Positions 36,911 to 39,670 of a stretch of 39,670 bases of DNA are shown here, in pieces. Source of the DNA: JAAYAY01 sp964429355 (GTDB taxonomy: Bacteria > Planctomycetota > Planctomycetia > Pirellulales > Thermoguttaceae); contig CAYSCH010000036.1 in NCBI GenBank assembly GCA_964429355.1, positions 1-39,670 on the forward strand. Reading direction: 5' to 3'. Below the pieces are notes generated by a model that worked only from the letters and a program-made list of their open reading frames with translations, made no database searches and was not told where the DNA came from. The translations under genes were made by a program, and so were the position numbers. Numbering within the stretch: position 1 is the stretch's first letter; each line of letters begins with the position of its first letter.

Positions 36911-36919
36911 TGTTAGGAT
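36911..36919 (+). promoter_or_regulatory. candidate extended -10 promoter of the permease gene
   Basis: TGTTAGGAT has the TG pair one base before TAGGAT (4/6 match). No -35 at normal spacing. It is about 100 bases before the TTG start at 37022. Confidence 0.35.
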
Positions 36920-37021
36920 GGATGTTTACGTGTACCCACAACAAACGTGGGAATTCCGCAGCGACACTTCAATTCTCTCCGCTGGGGATACGTGGCGGGT
37001 GTGTCTGGAAGGAGGACTTGT

Positions 37022-38863
37022 TTGTTCATTGGCCCGGTTTTCACTCGCGAAGTCGCCATCGCCCCACGTCGCTCCCGCGTCTATGCGGCACGAACGGCCT
37101 ACGGCATCGCTCTCCTGATCCTGATGGCAACTGCGTGGCTGGTCCTGACGGGAACACAAGACGTCCGCGATGTCGGCGACCTTGCCCGTTTCGGTACGAT
37201 ACTCCTCCAGATCCTCGCGCCACTGCAGCTGGCTCTTGCGGTATTCTTCTCCGCCATGCTGTCGGCTAGCGCCGTTTCCCAGGAGAAGGATCGCAAGACG
37301 CTGATCCTGTTGTTGTTGACGAACTTGTCCAACAGCGAGCTGGTCTTGGGAAAGCTTCTGGCCGCTCTGTTGTACGTGGCAGTTCTCGGCACCACCTCCC
37401 TTCCCCTGTTCATGCTGGCAACGTGGTTTGGCGGCGTCTCGTTTGACCAAGTCGCTCGTGTGTTCGTGGTGACGTTGATTTCCGTAGTGGCGTGCGGGAG
37501 CCTGGGTTCTGTGATTGCCCTGTGGCGTGAGAAAACGTTTCAGGCCCTGGCCATGACCGTGCTGATCCTGGTGCTCTGGCTGGGCGTGTGGGAAATGGCA
37601 GGCTCCGGAGCTTTCGGAACACATTGGATGGGCGTGGACCTTCGCCAAATGGCATTGGCCTTCAGTCCCTGGCGTGCAGTGCTGGAGGCCACCCGTCCGA
37701 GCGTGATCACCGATGGGGCATTGTTGGGGATCGCCGCGAGGGCCATCCACGGAATCGAACCATTCGTACTGGCTGGTCTCTCAATCACCGTCCTCCTCAA
37801 CGGGTTCGCGATTGCGATGGTTCGTGTGTGGAATCCGTCGCGCGAGGCAAGTCCGGCGGTGCGTGAGGACGACACCTGGAAACGAGAGAGCATCTGGGGC
37901 GCGGATTACGATGTGCGGCAGGAGGCCGACTCGAACAACACACAAACAACGAATCGTGAGTTGGAAACTGCCAAGAGCACCCGGAAGACTCGCACTCGGC
38001 GCGTTTGGGACAACCCGATCATCTGGCGTGAAGTATGTACCTGGGCGCATGGGCGCAAGGTCCTGTTCGTGAAGTTCGTCTACCTGCTCCTTTTCGCGAT
38101 GGCCGCTGCCAGCCTCCATTGGGCAAGTGCTCATGGCGACGGCATCGCTGCAGAAGCGGCCGCGAAGGCCATGGTGCCGCTCCTGTTCCTGAGTCTGGTC
38201 CTGGTGAACGCCCAGGCGGTTACCTCGCTCACGTCGGAACGTGACGGCAAGGCGATGGACCTGCTGCTGGTGAGTGATCTGAGCTCGCGAGAGTTCGTGT
38301 TCGGAAAGCTGGGCGGCGCCTTTTACAACACGAAAGAGATGGTCCTTCTGCCTGCCGCATTGTGTGCCTACTTGTGGTGGGCAGAGGTTTTCACGCTGGA
38401 GAACCTGATTTACATGCTCCTGGGACTAGGGGTTCTCTTCGGCTTCGTCGCCATGCTCGGCGTGCACTCGGGGATGCACTACGAGAACTCTCGGAGCGCG
38501 ATCGGCATCAGCCTGGGAACAGTGTTCTTCCTGGTTGTCGGTGTGGCCGCCTGTATGCGAATGATGGTTGCCTTCAGTGGGGCGTTCGAAGCCCAGTTTC
38601 AGCCGTTTTTCGTATTTATGGTAGGCGGTGGGGGAGGGCTCTATGTGGCCCTGGGCGCTCGCAATCCATCTAAGGCGATCGGAGTGGCCTCATTTCTGTG
38701 TCCCCTGGCGACGTTCTACGCCATGACCAGCTTTTTACTGGAAAAGCCCTATCTCGCCTTCATTGCCACGGCCGCAGCCTACGGCTTCACGACGGTGGCG
38801 ATGTTGATTCCGGCGATCGACGAGTTTGATGTCGCGACCGGACGTACGACCATTGGAGAATAG
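37022..38863 (+). CDS. ABC-2-type transporter permease with two tandem membrane halves
   Basis: TTG 37022 lies six bases after a long GGAAGGAGG and gives 613 residues starting LFIGPVFTREVAIAPRRSRV; the 25-codon longer frame is not needed. About twelve hydrophobic segments are arranged as two similar halves. Each begins with a soluble PVxxREV/IIWREV segment and contains a loop with SxEKDRKTLILLLLTNLSNS or SERDGKAMDLLLVSDLSSRE, followed by ELVLGKLLAAL or EFVFGKLGGAF. This is the hallmark of ABC-2/GldF-type permeases linked to an ATPase. A charged ~70-residue linker (KRESIWGADYDVRQEADSNN) joins the halves. No ATPase gene lies in the window; it would have to be encoded elsewhere. Substrate unknown. 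Confidence 0.85.
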   Translation: MFIGPVFTREVAIAPRRSRVYAARTAYGIALLILMATAWLVLTGTQDVRDVGDLARFGTILLQILAPLQLALAVFFSAMLSASAVSQEKDRKTLILLLLTNLSNSELVLGKLLAALLYVAVLGTTSLPLFMLATWFGGVSFDQVARVFVVTLISVVACGSLGSVIALWREKTFQALAMTVLILVLWLGVWEMAGSGAFGTHWMGVDLRQMALAFSPWRAVLEATRPSVITDGALLGIAARAIHGIEPFVLAGLSITVLLNGFAIAMVRVWNPSREASPAVREDDTWKRESIWGADYDVRQEADSNNTQTTNRELETAKSTRKTRTRRVWDNPIIWREVCTWAHGRKVLFVKFVYLLLFAMAAASLHWASAHGDGIAAEAAAKAMVPLLFLSLVLVNAQAVTSLTSERDGKAMDLLLVSDLSSREFVFGKLGGAFYNTKEMVLLPAALCAYLWWAEVFTLENLIYMLLGLGVLFGFVAMLGVHSGMHYENSRSAIGISLGTVFFLVVGVAACMRMMVAFSGAFEAQFQPFFVFMVGGGGGLYVALGARNPSKAIGVASFLCPLATFYAMTSFLLEKPYLAFIATAAAYGFTTVAMLIPAIDEFDVATGRTTIGE

Positions 38864-38865
38864 CC

Positions 38866-39670
38866 TTGTACCTGGCGGCTTACGCTCCCGGCCTGGCGAT
38901 GGGTATGCTGATTCTCGCCTCCGGGTTCTTTTCTTGCAGCGAAGCCGCACTTTTTTCGCTCGACGTACGCGAGAGACGACAACTCGCCACGGGGCGCCCA
39001 GCGGCCAGAATTGCCCTGCGTCTCCTGGACGACCCCGATCGCCTGCTCACGGCCGTTCTCTTCTGGAATCTATTCGTCAATCTCGTGTATTTCTCGATCG
39101 GCTCCATGATCAGCCTGCGTTTGGAGCGTACCGATCGTTCGGCCGAAGCCGCCGCCGTGGCGGCGGCCGCTCTGCTGATGTTGATCATCTTCGGCGAGAT
39201 GCTCCCCAAGACCTTGGCGGTTCTCATCCCTCGGCAAACGGCCGTAGTCGTGGCGGTGCCCCTGGCAGCGATGGCAAGACTCCTCGATCCGATCCTCCCC
39301 GCGCTACGAACCGCCAATCTCCTGTCTCGCCGGCTTTTCTGCCCCGCGTTTCGCCCGGAGCCGTATCTGCAAGTGGGCGACCTGGAACGGGCCGTGCAGC
39401 TCTCAACTGGAAACGCGGCCTTGCTGAAACAGGAACAGCAGGTCCTGGAAAACATCGTGCTCCTCTCGGATATTCGCGTCGAGGAACTGATGCGCCCGCG
39501 GATGAATTGTCGTGTATTTCGTCCGCCGGTCTCACTGGCCGATCTCGGCGGGCAAATCACACCGAGCGGCTATCTTCTCGTCGCGGAGACCGACAGCGAC
39601 GAGGTGGCCGGCGCGGTGGCCTTGAAGAACCTGTCGCAGGTTCCTACCGAGAATCTCGAAAGGCTTGCCC
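38866..39670 (+). CDS. CNNM/CBS-domain membrane protein (CorC/HlyC-like), 3' end outside the window
   Basis: The open frame runs from TTG 38866 (seven bases after GGAG, two bases after the permease stop) to the window end: 268 residues without a stop. ATG 38899 is an alternative start. The first ~190 residues match the CNNM (DUF21) membrane domain: ASGFFSCSEAALFSLDVRER, FWNLFVNLVYFSIGSMIS, and GEMLPKTLAVLIPRQTA with the conserved EMLPKT. The following LENIVLLSDIRVEELMRPRM and the next ~50 residues are the start of a CBS pair. Relatives are magnesium or cation exporters (CorC, MpfA). Spacing shows co-transcription with the permease. Confidence 0.88.
   Translation, partial: MYLAAYAPGLAMGMLILASGFFSCSEAALFSLDVRERRQLATGRPAARIALRLLDDPDRLLTAVLFWNLFVNLVYFSIGSMISLRLERTDRSAEAAAVAAAALLMLIIFGEMLPKTLAVLIPRQTAVVVAVPLAAMARLLDPILPALRTANLLSRRLFCPAFRPEPYLQVGDLERAVQLSTGNAALLKQEQQVLENIVLLSDIRVEELMRPRMNCRVFRPPVSLADLGGQITPSGYLLVAETDSDEVAGAVALKNLSQVPTENLERLA

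Noticed and set aside
1..39670. tRNA, rRNA, CRISPR array, IS element, integrase or phage genes
   Set aside because: I looked for cloverleaf folds, regularly spaced direct repeats and transposase-like proteins on both strands and saw none. The HTH protein at 228 is reminiscent of small terminases but has no phage neighbours.

Overview
The window reads as chromosomal DNA of a GC-rich bacterium, most probably a planctomycete (Planctomycetota). This is inferred from the proteins: RecA, IF2, NusA and RbfA with long lineage-specific tails, a DUF1573 protein beside a tetraheme cytochrome, a degenerate endonuclease III relative with a histone-like tail, a second ketosynthase lacking its catalytic cysteine, frequent non-ATG starts, and low-complexity Tyr/Pro/Gly lipoproteins. 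No plasmid, phage, IS, CRISPR, tRNA or rRNA was seen.

Layout. (1) 1-4170, plus strand: a small helix-turn-helix protein preceded by a 7-base tandem repeat, a gene-free stretch, recA with a promoter inside a palindrome, and a secreted HtrA-type protease. (2) 4273-8169: DUF4416 protein, WecA-like polyprenyl-phosphate sugar-1-phosphate transferase and O-antigen-ligase-like membrane protein, overlapping end to end; a cell-surface glycan operon. (3) 8254-11567: DUF1573 protein, a lipoprotein with a degenerate 5'-nucleotidase-like domain, and a tetraheme c-type cytochrome without its own signal peptide, joined by an ATGA overlap. A terminator hairpin follows and faces the leftward genes.

(4) 20701-11727, minus strand: nusA, infB, rbfA, Nth-like protein, TPR protein, yebC. 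This is a transcription/translation operon with two uncharacterised members. (5) 27647-20983, minus strand: rpmF, fabD, fabG, acpP, fabF, then a secretin-like secreted protein and a cysteine-less ketosynthase homologue. Strong promoters are visible before rpmF, acpP and the secretin-like gene. plsX and fabH are absent from their usual place. (6) 32776-27941, minus strand: a degenerate HD-GYP/PAS/GGDEF cyclic-di-GMP enzyme and a very long flagellin/FlgL-like filament protein with four inserted repeats. (7) 33452-39670, plus strand: FAH-family hydrolase, Mn-type superoxide dismutase with promoter and strong terminator, a lipoprotein with a long leader, a duplicated ABC-2-type permease, and the 5' part of a CNNM/CBS (CorC/HlyC-like) membrane protein that runs off the window.

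The most unusual points are: the apparently split or translationally coupled phosphoesterase-cytochrome with nearly all metal ligands lost in the phosphoesterase half; the ketosynthase with Glu at the Cys position encoded just after the fatty-acid genes; the Nth-fold protein lacking catalytic Lys and Fe-S cysteines in the rbfA operon; and the repeat-inflated flagellin next to a cyclic-di-GMP synthase.
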